Source: Zoogloea sp035335645
GTDB lineage: Bacteria > Pseudomonadota > Gammaproteobacteria > Burkholderiales > Rhodocyclaceae
Length of the DNA stretch: 33,877 nt
Direction of reading: 5' to 3'
Assembly (NCBI GenBank): GCA_035335645.1
Contig: DAOQMM010000028.1
Coordinates: forward strand, 1-33,877
Position 1 is the stretch's first letter; every line of letters starts with the position of its first letter. Positions 25,820-33,404 of the stretch are shown here, piece after piece. The position numbers and the translations under genes were made by a program. The notes under the pieces are model-generated. The model was not told the origin of the DNA. It saw only the letters and a program-made list of their open reading frames with translations, and searched no databases.

Positions 25820-26488
25820 TCAGGGCGCCGCGGTGCGGGCCCGCAGCGTCTCGCCGAACCGGCCCAGCTCGCCGGCGTCCAGATCGGAGATCACCCGGAA
25901 GCCCATCCGGCCATTGCTCCACTGCAGCGTGTTGAAGCCACGGATCTGGGCCTGGCGGAGGACCGCCACGCGCTCGTCGGGCCACACGAAAACATTGATG
26001 ACGTGCTTGCGGTGCGTGTAGGCAAGGCCCGCCACGCGCGTGCCGGCGAGGGTGTCCACACGCCCGCCGAGGAGCGGAAAGCCCACGTCCGCCAGATCCG
26101 CGACCGGCGGCGCGTAATCGATGCGCCCCTGGAACCAGGGCTTGACGGTGTGCCGATCTGCCGACGCAACCTCGATCAGCGGACCGCTGCCCAGGCTGCG
26201 CACATGACTGGCGACCACGGCGGCCTCGGCGGAGCGGTCCTGCTCGATCTGCTGCACCCACGGCACACCCACCAGGGTCGCGAGCACGCCGAGGATGAAG
26301 CCGGCGGCCATCCCGCGCCAGCGCAGGACGTCGGGACCTGCCGCCCGGGACAGGGCGCTGCCTGCCGCACCGCGCAGGCCCGCCAGCAGGATGCGGCTGC
26401 GCACGCGGGCCTGCAGACCGGGCCCCGCGCGATGGCGGGTCGCGTGGGTGTTGAGCAGGGCGGACAGTTCGTCGTCGTTCGGACTCAT
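25820..26488 (-). CDS. Probable transmembrane anti-sigma factor
   Basis: A 222-residue protein with a short N-terminal cytoplasmic part (about 1-57), one membrane helix (about 59-76, MAAGFILGVLATLVGVPW) and a periplasmic domain of about 140 residues. This topology, and its position two bases after an ECF sigma gene, is that of a membrane anti-sigma factor. The N-terminal region lacks the HxxxCxxC zinc motif of the common ZAS anti-sigma domain; the segment reads LLNTHATRHRAG, with no cysteine. The periplasmic part holds VASHVRSLGSG, WFQGRIDYAPPV and GRRVDTLAGT-like strands, a pattern I associate with ChrR-unrelated anti-sigma proteins. The start at 26488 is the only good ATG. Confidence 0.75.
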   Translation of the reverse strand: MSPNDDELSALLNTHATRHRAGPGLQARVRSRILLAGLRGAAGSALSRAAGPDVLRWRGMAAGFILGVLATLVGVPWVQQIEQDRSAEAAVVASHVRSLGSGPLIEVASADRHTVKPWFQGRIDYAPPVADLADVGFPLLGGRVDTLAGTRVAGLAYTHRKHVINVFVWPDERVAVLRQAQIRGFNTLQWSNGRMGFRVISDLDAGELGRFGETLRARTAAP

Positions 26489-26490
26489 CT

Positions 26491-27021
26491 TCAGGACTCG
26501 CTTTCCAGGGCGCCGAGAATGGCCCGCAGGCGCTCGCGGGCGCGGGACAGGCGGGACATCACCGTACCGACCGGGATCGCGGAGATCCGGGCGATCTCCG
26601 AATATTCCAGGCCTTCCAGTTCGCGCAGCACGATGACCTCGCGGAGCGGCGGCGGCAGGGCGCGCAGGGCCGCGTCGATCCGCGCGCGCGCCTGCCGGCC
26701 TTCCACAACCCGCCCCGGCTCCGGCGCGCTGTGGCCGGCCGCGGCGTGGGCCGCGTCCAGCGCTGCCTCGTCGAAGCCGCCGAGCTCCTGGCGGTTGCGG
26801 GTGCGCTCCAGATGACTGAAGCAGGTGTTGCGCACGATGCCCAGAAACCAGGGCCGTATCGCGTCGCCGCGGGCGCTCTCGAAGTAGCGGAAGGCGCGCA
26901 GGGCCGCCTCCTGCACCGCATCCTCGGCCGCCGCCCGGTCGGTCAGCAGCCAGCGGGCCAGATTGTAGGCGGCGTCCAGGTGCGGCAGCACGAGGCTTTC
27001 GAAACGGCGGGCGGCGCTCAC
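26491..27021 (-). CDS. ECF-type sigma factor
   Basis: A 176-residue sigma-70-family regulator with only regions 2 and 4. Region 2 includes YNLARWLLTDRAAAEDAVQE and RPWFLGIVRNTCFSHL. Region 4 includes LPPPLREVIVLRELEGLEY and the helix-turn-helix SEIARISAIPVGTVMSRLSR. It should direct RNA polymerase to its own set of promoters when released by the membrane protein encoded next. The start is a GTG at 27021, six bases after the stop of the CuA-like gene; no strong ribosome binding site is seen, so it may rely on coupling. It is the fourth gene of the five-gene run beginning with the cytochrome c. Confidence 0.93.
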   Translation of the reverse strand: MSAARRFESLVLPHLDAAYNLARWLLTDRAAAEDAVQEAALRAFRYFESARGDAIRPWFLGIVRNTCFSHLERTRNRQELGGFDEAALDAAHAAAGHSAPEPGRVVEGRQARARIDAALRALPPPLREVIVLRELEGLEYSEIARISAIPVGTVMSRLSRARERLRAILGALESES

Positions 27022-27027
27022 GACGGA

Positions 27028-27405
27028 TCAGGCACGGACGATCAGGCGTCCGTGCATCTCCTCGTGGCCGTCGCCGCAGAAGTTGTCGCACAGGAAGTCG
27101 TAGGTGCCGGGCGGCAGGGGCGGCAGGGCGACCCGTGTCACCCGCCCCGGCGGCAGATCGGTGCGCAGGCCGAGGTCCGGCAGGCTGAAACCGTGGACGA
27201 AATCCACCGAGCGGATCGCCAGTTCCACCGCCTGGCCGGCCTTGAGCGGGATCTCGGCCGGCGTGAAACGGAAGCGGCGGGCTTCCACGTCGATGACGGG
27301 CGGCGGGTCGGCCACGGCGTTGCGGCCGGCCAGCCCTTCCAGCAGGGTGGCGGCGCCGAGGCTGAGGGTGCCGCCCAGGAGGCGGCGTCGGGTCCAGGTC
27401 TTCAT
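27028..27405 (-). CDS. Soluble periplasmic cupredoxin with complete CuA ligand set
   Basis: A 125-residue protein with a twin-arginine-like leader (TRRRLLGGTLSLG) and a single cupredoxin domain. The sequence CDNFCGDGHEEM gives Cys106, Cys110, His114 and Met117 in the exact spacing of the CuA site of oxidase subunit II, and His71 in VDFVHGFSL supplies the other histidine. Unlike subunit II it has no membrane helices after the signal, so it would be a free electron-carrying copper protein, or a copper-binding sensor. Its ATG overlaps the stop of the phosphoesterase gene (ATGA). Being encoded with a cytochrome c and an ECF sigma pair suggests an oxidative or metal-stress electron-transfer role (inference). 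Confidence 0.88.
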   Translation of the reverse strand: MKTWTRRRLLGGTLSLGAATLLEGLAGRNAVADPPPVIDVEARRFRFTPAEIPLKAGQAVELAIRSVDFVHGFSLPDLGLRTDLPPGRVTRVALPPLPPGTYDFLCDNFCGDGHEEMHGRLIVRA

Positions 27406-28289
27406 GAGCGTTGCACCGGGAATTCTTGGAGGCCGAAAGCGCTGCCGCCGGCGGCAGTATGGACTTCCCGGAAGCCGAGGCCGCGGTAAGGTTCGGCGGC
27501 ATCCCAGGGTAATGGCGTGCGTTTCTCCTGGGCGCCGGGCGCCGGCAGCGGAAAGATCAGGGATTTTGCGGAATGGTGCGGGATGTGGCCGGTCATGCGG
27601 TGATGCTCCTGGTGGATGTGGCCATAGAACACGGTCACGTTGCGCCAGCGTTGCAGGATCGCCATGACCTGCGCGCCGTCCCGCGTGGCCCAATCCCAGC
27701 GGGGCGCCAGGTCGAACAGGGGGCGATGGGTGAGCACGACGATGGGGGTGTCCGCCGCAAGGGGCGCGAGGGTCGCCTCCAGCCAGCGGAGCTGGTCTTC
27801 ACCGACGCGGGCGCCGGGGTCCGAGACATTGTCGAGGGCGATGAAATGCACGCCCTCGTGGACGAAGGTGTAATTCGGGTCGCCGAAGTGTTCCCGGTAG
27901 GCGGCACCCCGGTCGAGGGAGGCGTCGTGTTCACCGGGGAGATAGTAGTGGGTGCGGACCTGCAGGTCCGCCACGATGGCCTTGAACTCGCGCATCCGGC
28001 GCCGGCGCTCGGCCGGGTCGTCGGTGGTGTGCGTCAGGTCGCCGGTAAAGACGATGAAGGCCGGGGGCACTGCCAGGGCATTGACCGCCTGCACCGTCTT
28101 GCGCAGCGTGATGGCCGCATCGGGGTTGGCCTCTCCCTGATAGCCCCAGTGTACGTCCGACATCTGGACGAAGTAGAAGTCCCGCGTGGCGCCGGGCGCT
28201 GTGGCCAGCCCGGCGCAACCGGCCAGTCCGGAGGCGAATACCACGCCGCCGCCGAGGGCGCTCAGGCCCAGAAAATGCCGTCGATCCAT
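27402..28289 (-). CDS. Secreted calcineurin-like metallophosphoesterase
   Basis: A 295-residue protein with a signal sequence starting MDRRHFLGLSALGGG and a possible lipobox LAGC near residue 24. The dimetal phosphoesterase motifs are MSDVHWG (Asp and His), FTGDLTHTTDD (Asp), PGEHDAS (usually GNHD; here Glu replaces Asn), VLTHRPLF (His) and YGHIHQEHH (two His). All but the Asn position are conventional, so activity on an unknown phosphoester is plausible. The start at 28289 has AGGAG seven bases upstream. A promoter-like GGGAAT-N16-CGGTAT sequence lies 50 bases upstream. It is translationally coupled to the CuA-protein gene. Confidence 0.9.
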   Translation of the reverse strand: MDRRHFLGLSALGGGVVFASGLAGCAGLATAPGATRDFYFVQMSDVHWGYQGEANPDAAITLRKTVQAVNALAVPPAFIVFTGDLTHTTDDPAERRRRMREFKAIVADLQVRTHYYLPGEHDASLDRGAAYREHFGDPNYTFVHEGVHFIALDNVSDPGARVGEDQLRWLEATLAPLAADTPIVVLTHRPLFDLAPRWDWATRDGAQVMAILQRWRNVTVFYGHIHQEHHRMTGHIPHHSAKSLIFPLPAPGAQEKRTPLPWDAAEPYRGLGFREVHTAAGGSAFGLQEFPVQRS

Positions 28290-28338
28290 GTCCTTGCTCC
28301 TGTTGGGTGACGGACGCCCGCTGCGCCCTCCCTGTGCC

Positions 28339-28366
28339 ATACCGGATGGGGCGCGGGTTTATTCCC
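28339..28366 (-). promoter_or_regulatory. Candidate ECF promoter P2 before the metallophosphoesterase gene
   Basis: Read on the minus strand: GGGAAT (28361-28366), sixteen bases, CGGTAT (28339-28344). GGAAT is the usual -35 core of ECF promoters. The same arrangement with similar flanks (GGGAATAAACCCGC here) occurs at P1 before the cytochrome c gene. The -35 overlaps the cytochrome c stop codon. The predicted start of transcription would be about 40 bases before the phosphoesterase ATG. Confidence 0.6.
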
Positions 28367-28757
28367 GCGGGGCGGTCTCTTTTTGCGGCGCCTCGCCGAG
28401 GGTGCGCAGATAGGCGATCAGATCGGCCCGCTCGGCCGCATCGGCGACGCTCACCCCCATGCGCTGCCCCGGACGGACGGCCTCCGGGTCGGTCAGCCAG
28501 CGGTCGAGGCGCTCGGGCGTCCAGACAAATCCGGCGTCCTTCAGCGCAGGGGAATAGGCGAAGCCGGGCACGGTGCCGGCCAGGCGGCCGACGACGCCCC
28601 GGTGGGCGGGGCCGGCGCCGTTGAAGTCGGGGGCATGGCAGGCGCTGCAGTGCTCCCGATACAGGGCACGTCCCCGCTCGGGCGCGTCGTCGGCGTGGGC
28701 GTTCATGGCGGCACAGAGGGCAAGCCCGAACAGGGCGAGGGAGAGGAGGCGGTGCAT
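28359..28757 (-). CDS. Class I cytochrome c, periplasmic
   Basis: A 132-residue protein with a cleavable signal peptide (MHRLLSLALFGLALCAAMNA, ending near HA at 21-22). The heme-binding motif CSACH spans 37-41 and the sixth ligand is probably Met100 in GQRMG, so it is a small mono-heme electron carrier like cytochrome c2/c550. The C-terminus (TLGEAPQKETAPRE) is charged. It is the first gene of the sigma-linked run; candidate ECF promoter P1 lies upstream, and a second candidate overlaps its 3-prime end. The start at the ATG at 28757 is the natural signal-peptide start; a ribosome binding site (GGAG) lies several bases upstream. Confidence 0.93.
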   Translation of the reverse strand: MHRLLSLALFGLALCAAMNAHADDAPERGRALYREHCSACHAPDFNGAGPAHRGVVGRLAGTVPGFAYSPALKDAGFVWTPERLDRWLTDPEAVRPGQRMGVSVADAAERADLIAYLRTLGEAPQKETAPRE

Positions 28758-28816
28758 GACGGAACTCCAGGCGGGGTGATGGGGAGACGCCGACGGTGAT
28801 GCCGGTGTCGCCCTGT

Positions 28817-28844
28817 TTACCGCCCGTGAGGCGGATTCATTCCC
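28817..28844 (-). promoter_or_regulatory. Candidate ECF promoter P1 before the cytochrome c gene
   Basis: Read on the minus strand: GGGAAT (28839-28844), sixteen bases, CGGTAA (28817-28822). The -35 and the bases just after it (GGGAATGAATCCGC) match P2 (GGGAATAAACCCGC) at 12 of 14 positions, and the -10 elements agree at 5 of 6. It lies 60 bases before the cytochrome c start. The match to a second site with identical spacing is the main support; the sigma factor that reads it is inferred to be the one encoded at 26491-27021. Confidence 0.6.
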
Positions 28845-28972
28845 GGCGTGGCCCGAAGGTGGCCGACGTGGCTTGCCTCGAGACTGCCTGCACCGCGGCG
28901 GCCCGCTGACGGCCGGCCTGGTGGCGACCCGGAGTGCCCGCGGGCTGCGCCCCGAATCGGCAAGGCGCGGCC

Positions 28973-29315
28973 CACCCACTGCTGCGGTGTCATGGACCGC
29001 CGGAATGCTGCCTCGACGCGCTGAGCTTTTTTGGCGATCGCTTTTTCACGTTCGCCATCGCACGGGTGAGCCTCGTGGATGTGGAGCGCCAGGCGGCGGT
29101 CTGGCGGCTCGCGAGACGTGCCGGGAGGTCGGCTTCTGCGGACATGCCAAGCCTGCCGTTCCGCGTACGGGGGGTGGACGCCCGGCGCAATGCACGTTTC
29201 CGCGACAATCCGCGGGCGGCAGGGGCCCCCCTTCAGCTGCGCCGATGCGGGCGTACCGCTGCGTCTGCGGGGCGGCGAGTTCGTCGGCACGCTGTGCCTG
29301 ATCGGCCCGCAGCCC
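28973..29315 (+). pseudogene. Decayed GAF-domain sensor gene, conserved blocks in three frames
   Basis: On the plus strand GAF-family blocks follow each other in the right order but change frame. Block 1 (about 28973-29104, frame 2) reads LDALSFFGDRFF and IARVSLVDVERQAAVW. Block 2 (29101-29148, frame 1) reads LAARETCREVGFCGHA, like the usual ETPRDVSFCGHAI. Block 3 (29165-29218, frame 2) reads VDARRNARFRDNPRA, like DARxDPRFxDNPLV. Block 4 (29226-29315, frame 3) reads ADAGVPLRLRGGEFVGTLC and then LIGPQP, like AGVPLRTPDGxxxGTLCVID. At least three frame changes in about 250 bases make it inactive. No promoter or downstream kinase or cyclase domain is seen; it ends at the convergent DUF995-like gene. 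The rest of 28758-29389 holds promoter P1 and nothing else I can support. Confidence 0.75.
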
Positions 29316-29389
29316 GGCACTCAGGCGGAACGGGCCGTCTGGCGGTGGGACTGGCGCGTGGCGCCGGCCCCTGACGCGCCGCGGCGGTG

Positions 29390-29815
29390 TCAGCGCACGA
29401 ATTCGATGCGCTTGGCGGGGTCGACGCTGTTCAGGTAGTAGGCGCCGTCGTCGCCCTTGACGATGGCGCTGCACCATTTTTCCGAGACGCGCCGCCATTC
29501 GATCTGCACGCAGTACTTGCCGTCGTCGGATATGTTCCAGGTGCCGGGGGCGGTGGCATTGGAGGTGCCCGCGGCGCTGCCGTACTTGCGGTTGTCCGAG
29601 GAGGCGACGAAGCTGCCATCCGCCGCATTCTTCCAGCTCCGGACGCTGCCGGCGCTGGACGTATGGTGGGTTTCGCTGCCGGGAATCAGGGCCTGCAGTT
29701 CGTCCCGGCTGAGCCGAACCCCCTCGCCCTCGGCCCAGGCCAGCGGGGTGGCCAGGACGCAGCCGGCGACGAGAAGGTGAAGTGCGCAGGCAATGGGAAT
29801 GGGGCGTGCATCCAT
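29390..29815 (-). CDS. Secreted DUF995-like protein of unknown function
   Basis: A 141-residue protein with a signal peptide of about 28 residues ending AWA before EGEGVRLSRDEL. The mature part has a repeated-strand look: GTWNISDDGKYCVQIEWRR and SEKWCSAIVKGDDGAYYL, with two cysteines that could form a disulfide. This layout resembles DUF995 proteins, small secreted proteins of unknown role; the match is by eye. The start at the ATG at 29815 is supported by AGGAGG nine bases upstream. It stands alone, convergent with the GAF relic and divergent from the CBS gene across 270 bases, in which I see no other gene. Confidence 0.75.
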   Translation of the reverse strand: MDARPIPIACALHLLVAGCVLATPLAWAEGEGVRLSRDELQALIPGSETHHTSSAGSVRSWKNAADGSFVASSDNRKYGSAAGTSNATAPGTWNISDDGKYCVQIEWRRVSEKWCSAIVKGDDGAYYLNSVDPAKRIEFVR

Positions 29816-30085
29816 GGTGACGATCCTCCTGACAGGGTGTGGTTCGGGCGGTCCTCGGCCGGGTCTGCGCTGAAGCGTCGCGCTGGCGGACGACGTCCAG
29901 GGGGACGGGAGCCCTGCGTTTCATGATACGCCCGCCGCCGCCCGGAGGCGCCCGGGTGCGCCGGCTTGTCACGCGGTCGTCAAGGAACTGACCCTAAACT
30001 GTACCGAGCCTGTAACCCAGGCGGGCTGCGGCGGGACTACATTCAAAGTAGTCGATGATTTCATCGGTCGCGTGCGGAGCACATC

Positions 30086-30505
30086 ATGACGAACCGCAGC
30101 CTGCAGTACATCGTGAAGGATCAGGAGCCCCTGACGCGGGGGCCGGAGGCGAGCCTGCAAGAGGCCTGCCAGGACATGTGGACGCGCCGCGTCGGGGCCG
30201 TGATGGTTGTGGACGACGGCCGGCTGGTGGGTATCTTCACCGGCCGGGACGCCGTCCATGCCCTGTCCCGGGGCTTCGATCCGCGGCATACCCCCCTGGC
30301 GACGGCAATGACGCCGGCACCGGACACGATTCCGCCAGAGGCCACCGCCATCGACGCCCTGCGCCGCATGCGTGACTGCGGTTATCGCCACCTGCCCATC
30401 GTGGACCGGGGGCGGATCGTCGGCATCGTCTCGCGGGGCGACTTCCAGGGCCTGGAACTGGACCGCCTGGAAGGCGAGGACGCGCTCTGGGAGCGTATCT
30501 GCTGA
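30086..30505 (+). CDS. CBS-domain-pair protein
   Basis: A 139-residue stand-alone protein made of two CBS domains (about 10-65 and 75-132). Typical features are GAVMVVDDGRLVGIFTGRDA in the first and YRHLPIVDRGRIVGIVSRGD in the second. CBS pairs bind adenosine nucleotides (AMP, ATP, SAM) and regulate partner proteins; the partner here is unknown, though the membrane HD-GYP gene follows 58 bases later on the same strand and could be co-transcribed. The ATG at 30086 has GGAG six bases upstream. The 270 bases before it contain no gene; no clear promoter was recognised. Confidence 0.92.
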   Translation: MTNRSLQYIVKDQEPLTRGPEASLQEACQDMWTRRVGAVMVVDDGRLVGIFTGRDAVHALSRGFDPRHTPLATAMTPAPDTIPPEATAIDALRRMRDCGYRHLPIVDRGRIVGIVSRGDFQGLELDRLEGEDALWERIC

Positions 30506-30563
30506 ATGGCCCGGCCGGCTTCCGGCGCGCCGGGTGGGCGTGAGGGTGGGGGAGGGAGGCTTC

Positions 30564-33404
30564 GTGCGGGCACGTTGGGGGACATGGCCGACGTGGCGCC
30601 TGCCGCTGCACGTTCCGGTGGCCGTTCTGTTTTCGCTGCTGATCCTCGGGGTGGGCACGGCGATCTCCCTGTATCACTTCGGTGAGACGCGCCACCTGCT
30701 GGATGCGGCGCAGGCGGCCCTGTTCCGCGCCGTCGTGGCGGAGGTGGGGCGCACGGTGGACGACGCGGATCGGGCGGTGCGGCGCAGCTTCGTGCTGCTG
30801 GCGGCTTCGTCCCTGGCCGACGCCACCCGCTTTGGCGAGCGGGTGCGCGATCTGCCGACGCTGACGGGCCTGCTGGAGGCCGATCCTGTCGTCGACTCGG
30901 TGATGATCGGCTACGGCGGGGGCGACTTCCTGCTGGTGCGGCACGGGCGCGGGGAGGTGGCCTGGGAGGTGGTGGACGTGAGTCGTCCCGCCGGTGTGGA
31001 CGCCGTGCCGGTGGTCATGGTGTCCCGCTATGACGCGCATCTGCGCCTCCTCGATGCGCGGGCCGAGGACGATGTGTCCGCCCGCTACGAGCCGCGTCTC
31101 GCCGAGTGGTACCGGCTGGCCGCAGCGCAGGACGCCCTGGTGGTGACGGCGCCCGGGATGCTGCCCTTCGCGTCCCGTCCGGGTGTCACCTACGCCCGGC
31201 GTAACGGGGCCGAGGTGTTCGCGGTGAACGTGGGGCTGGACAATCTGGCCGGGCTCCTCGCCCGCGCGCCTGTGCCGGCGGGCAGCCGTCTCCAGATCGC
31301 CGACGGCGCCGGGCGCGTCGTGGCGAGCGGCGGCCGTCCGGACGGGGCGGGCGCGGATGTGATGGCCGCCACCTTGCGGATGTCCGCCGGCTCGACCGCC
31401 CGCCGGTCGGTGCACGATGAGACGGGCGCCGGCTGGCAGGTGTCCGCCGCACCGCTGCGGGGCTTTGGCGAGCAGCACTGGACACTGGCGGTGGCTACGC
31501 CCGACGCGAGTCTTTTCGCCGAAGCCGAACGCCAGCGAGGTCACGCTATCCGCGTTACGGTGCTGGCGATGCTGTTCAGCGTGCCACTCGCCTGGGGGCT
31601 GTCGCGCCTGCTCACGACGCCCCTGCACGATCTGGCGGACGTGGCGCGCGGCCTGTCGGCGCTCCAGTTCCAGGCGCGGCCGGATACCCGCTCGGTGATC
31701 CTGGAGGTGGACCAGCTGGCCCGCGCCATCGGTGTGATGCGCGGTGCCATCGCCCGCTTTCTGGAGATGGGGCGCGATCTGGGCGCGGCGCGGGATGTGG
31801 GCGCGGTCCTCGATGACGTGGTGAACGCAGCGCGGGATGTGGCGGGGGCACGCCTGTGCCGGGTCGAGGTGGCCGACGACGGGGAAGGTTGCGCGGAGGT
31901 GTCGCGCCGGGCGACCGGTCAGCCCTTGCCGGCGGGCCCGGCGCTGCAGGTGCTGAGCGCGCTGGTGTATGAGGCCGAGGGGCCTGTGAGTCTTGCCGAC
32001 CGCAGGACCTCCGGCCCCTGGCAGTACCTGGGCATTCCCCTGCGCACACCCGATGGCGAGGCGCTGGGGGCGTTGTTGCTGGCGGACCGGCAGGGGCCGC
32101 GCAGCGGTCTGGCGCGGGCCGAGGTGGCGGGCTTCCTGCTGGCCCTCGCCGGCAGTGCCGCGGTGGCCCTGGAAAACCAGCGCCTGTTGCGGGGGCGCAA
32201 GGCGCTGCTGCGCGGCGTGATCAGCATGGTGGCCGAGGCCATCGATGCGAAGTCCCCGTACACGGGCGGCCATTGCCGCCGGGTGACGGCCCTGGCCCAG
32301 GGCCTGGCGCGGGCCGCCGAGGCGTCTTCGCAGCCGTCCCTTGCCCAGTTCCGCCTCGACGCCAACGGGCACGAAGCCCTCGAGATCGCCTGCTGGCTGC
32401 ATGACTGCGGCAAGCTCACCACGCCCGAATACGTCATCGACAAGGGCAGCAAGCTGGAGACCCTGTACAACCGCATCCACGAGATCCGCACCCGCTTCGA
32501 GGTGCTCAAGCGCGATGTGGAGGTGGCGTACTGGCGCGGCATCGCCAGCGGTGGTGACGCGTACGCCCTGCGTCGGAGACGGGACGCCGCGTGGCAGTCC
32601 CTGGACGATGATTTCGCTTTTGTCGCACGGTGCAACCGGGGCGCCGAAGGGGTGTCCGAGGCCGACCTGACCCGCATCGACCGCATCGCTGCCCGGCGCT
32701 GGGTGCGGACGCTCGACGACCGGCTGGGCCTGTCTCCCGAGGAACTGGCGCGCCACCACGCGCCGCCGCCGCCCCTGCCGGTCGCAGAAGCGCTGCTCCA
32801 CGACGGGCCCGAACAGGTGATCGCCCGTACCGACAGCGCCCTGTTTGCCCGCGGCAATCCGTGGGGCTTCACGATGACGGTGCCGTCGCGCCTGTACGAC
32901 CGGGGCGAGGTGCACAACCTGAAGGTCGGCCGCGGCACACTGACTGAGGAGGAGCGTTTCAAGATCCGCGAACACATCGTTCAGACGATCCTGATGCTGT
33001 CGCGTCTGCCCTTCCCGCGGGAGCTGGCCGCGGTGCCGGAGATGGCCGGCGGTCACCATGAAACGCCGGACGGACGGGGCTACCCGCGGGGTCTGCGGGG
33101 TGACCAGATGAGCGTCGCCGCGCGCATCCTGGCCATCGCCGACATCTACGAGGCCCTCACCGCCCCGGATCGCCCCTATCGCAGCGCCAATACGCCGGCG
33201 GAGGCCCTGGAGATCATGACGCGCCTGGCCGACGAGCAGGCCATCGACGAGGCGCTGTTCCGCGTGTTCGTGGAGGCGCAGGTGTGGCAGGTGGACGACC
33301 GCCCGGTCGCACCTGCCTCAGGCCTGTCAGCGATCGGCCAGCAGGCCGGTCAGCACGACAAGCAGGATGAATGCGATCCCCAATGCCCAGCAGACCCTAG
33401 TTGA
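30564..33404 (+). CDS. Membrane sensor with GAF and HD-GYP domains (putative c-di-GMP phosphodiesterase)
   Basis: A 946-residue protein. A first membrane helix (about 13-36) and a second (about 327-350) enclose a periplasmic sensor of about 290 residues. A HAMP-like stretch follows (LLTTPLHDLADVARGL), then a GAF-like domain (about 400-535). The C-terminal phosphohydrolase has the HD pair in CWLHDCGKL (His613, Asp614) and HHETPDGRGYP (GYP at 839-841). Between them is an insertion of well over 100 residues starting with KLETLYNRIHEIRTRFEVLK, a feature of one HD-GYP subclass. Such enzymes break down cyclic di-GMP. The start is the GTG at 30564, with GGAGG upstream; further GTGs at 30540 and 30546 are less well placed. 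The last ~25 residues lack conservation and overlap an opposite-strand small ORF. Confidence 0.9.
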   Translation: MRARWGTWPTWRLPLHVPVAVLFSLLILGVGTAISLYHFGETRHLLDAAQAALFRAVVAEVGRTVDDADRAVRRSFVLLAASSLADATRFGERVRDLPTLTGLLEADPVVDSVMIGYGGGDFLLVRHGRGEVAWEVVDVSRPAGVDAVPVVMVSRYDAHLRLLDARAEDDVSARYEPRLAEWYRLAAAQDALVVTAPGMLPFASRPGVTYARRNGAEVFAVNVGLDNLAGLLARAPVPAGSRLQIADGAGRVVASGGRPDGAGADVMAATLRMSAGSTARRSVHDETGAGWQVSAAPLRGFGEQHWTLAVATPDASLFAEAERQRGHAIRVTVLAMLFSVPLAWGLSRLLTTPLHDLADVARGLSALQFQARPDTRSVILEVDQLARAIGVMRGAIARFLEMGRDLGAARDVGAVLDDVVNAARDVAGARLCRVEVADDGEGCAEVSRRATGQPLPAGPALQVLSALVYEAEGPVSLADRRTSGPWQYLGIPLRTPDGEALGALLLADRQGPRSGLARAEVAGFLLALAGSAAVALENQRLLRGRKALLRGVISMVAEAIDAKSPYTGGHCRRVTALAQGLARAAEASSQPSLAQFRLDANGHEALEIACWLHDCGKLTTPEYVIDKGSKLETLYNRIHEIRTRFEVLKRDVEVAYWRGIASGGDAYALRRRRDAAWQSLDDDFAFVARCNRGAEGVSEADLTRIDRIAARRWVRTLDDRLGLSPEELARHHAPPPPLPVAEALLHDGPEQVIARTDSALFARGNPWGFTMTVPSRLYDRGEVHNLKVGRGTLTEEERFKIREHIVQTILMLSRLPFPRELAAVPEMAGGHHETPDGRGYPRGLRGDQMSVAARILAIADIYEALTAPDRPYRSANTPAEALEIMTRLADEQAIDEALFRVFVEAQVWQVDDRPVAPASGLSAIGQQAGQHDKQDECDPQCPADPS

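Noticed and set aside
28817..29320. Minus-strand open frame of 167 codons in the gap before the cytochrome c gene.
   Set aside because: It is opposite the GAF relic and promoter P1, lacks a ribosome binding site, and has no recognisable sequence pattern.
30237..33059. 940-codon minus-strand open frame opposite the HD-GYP gene.
   Set aside because: Arg/His/Gln/Pro-rich with no domain, no start site, and it overlaps two recognised plus-strand genes.
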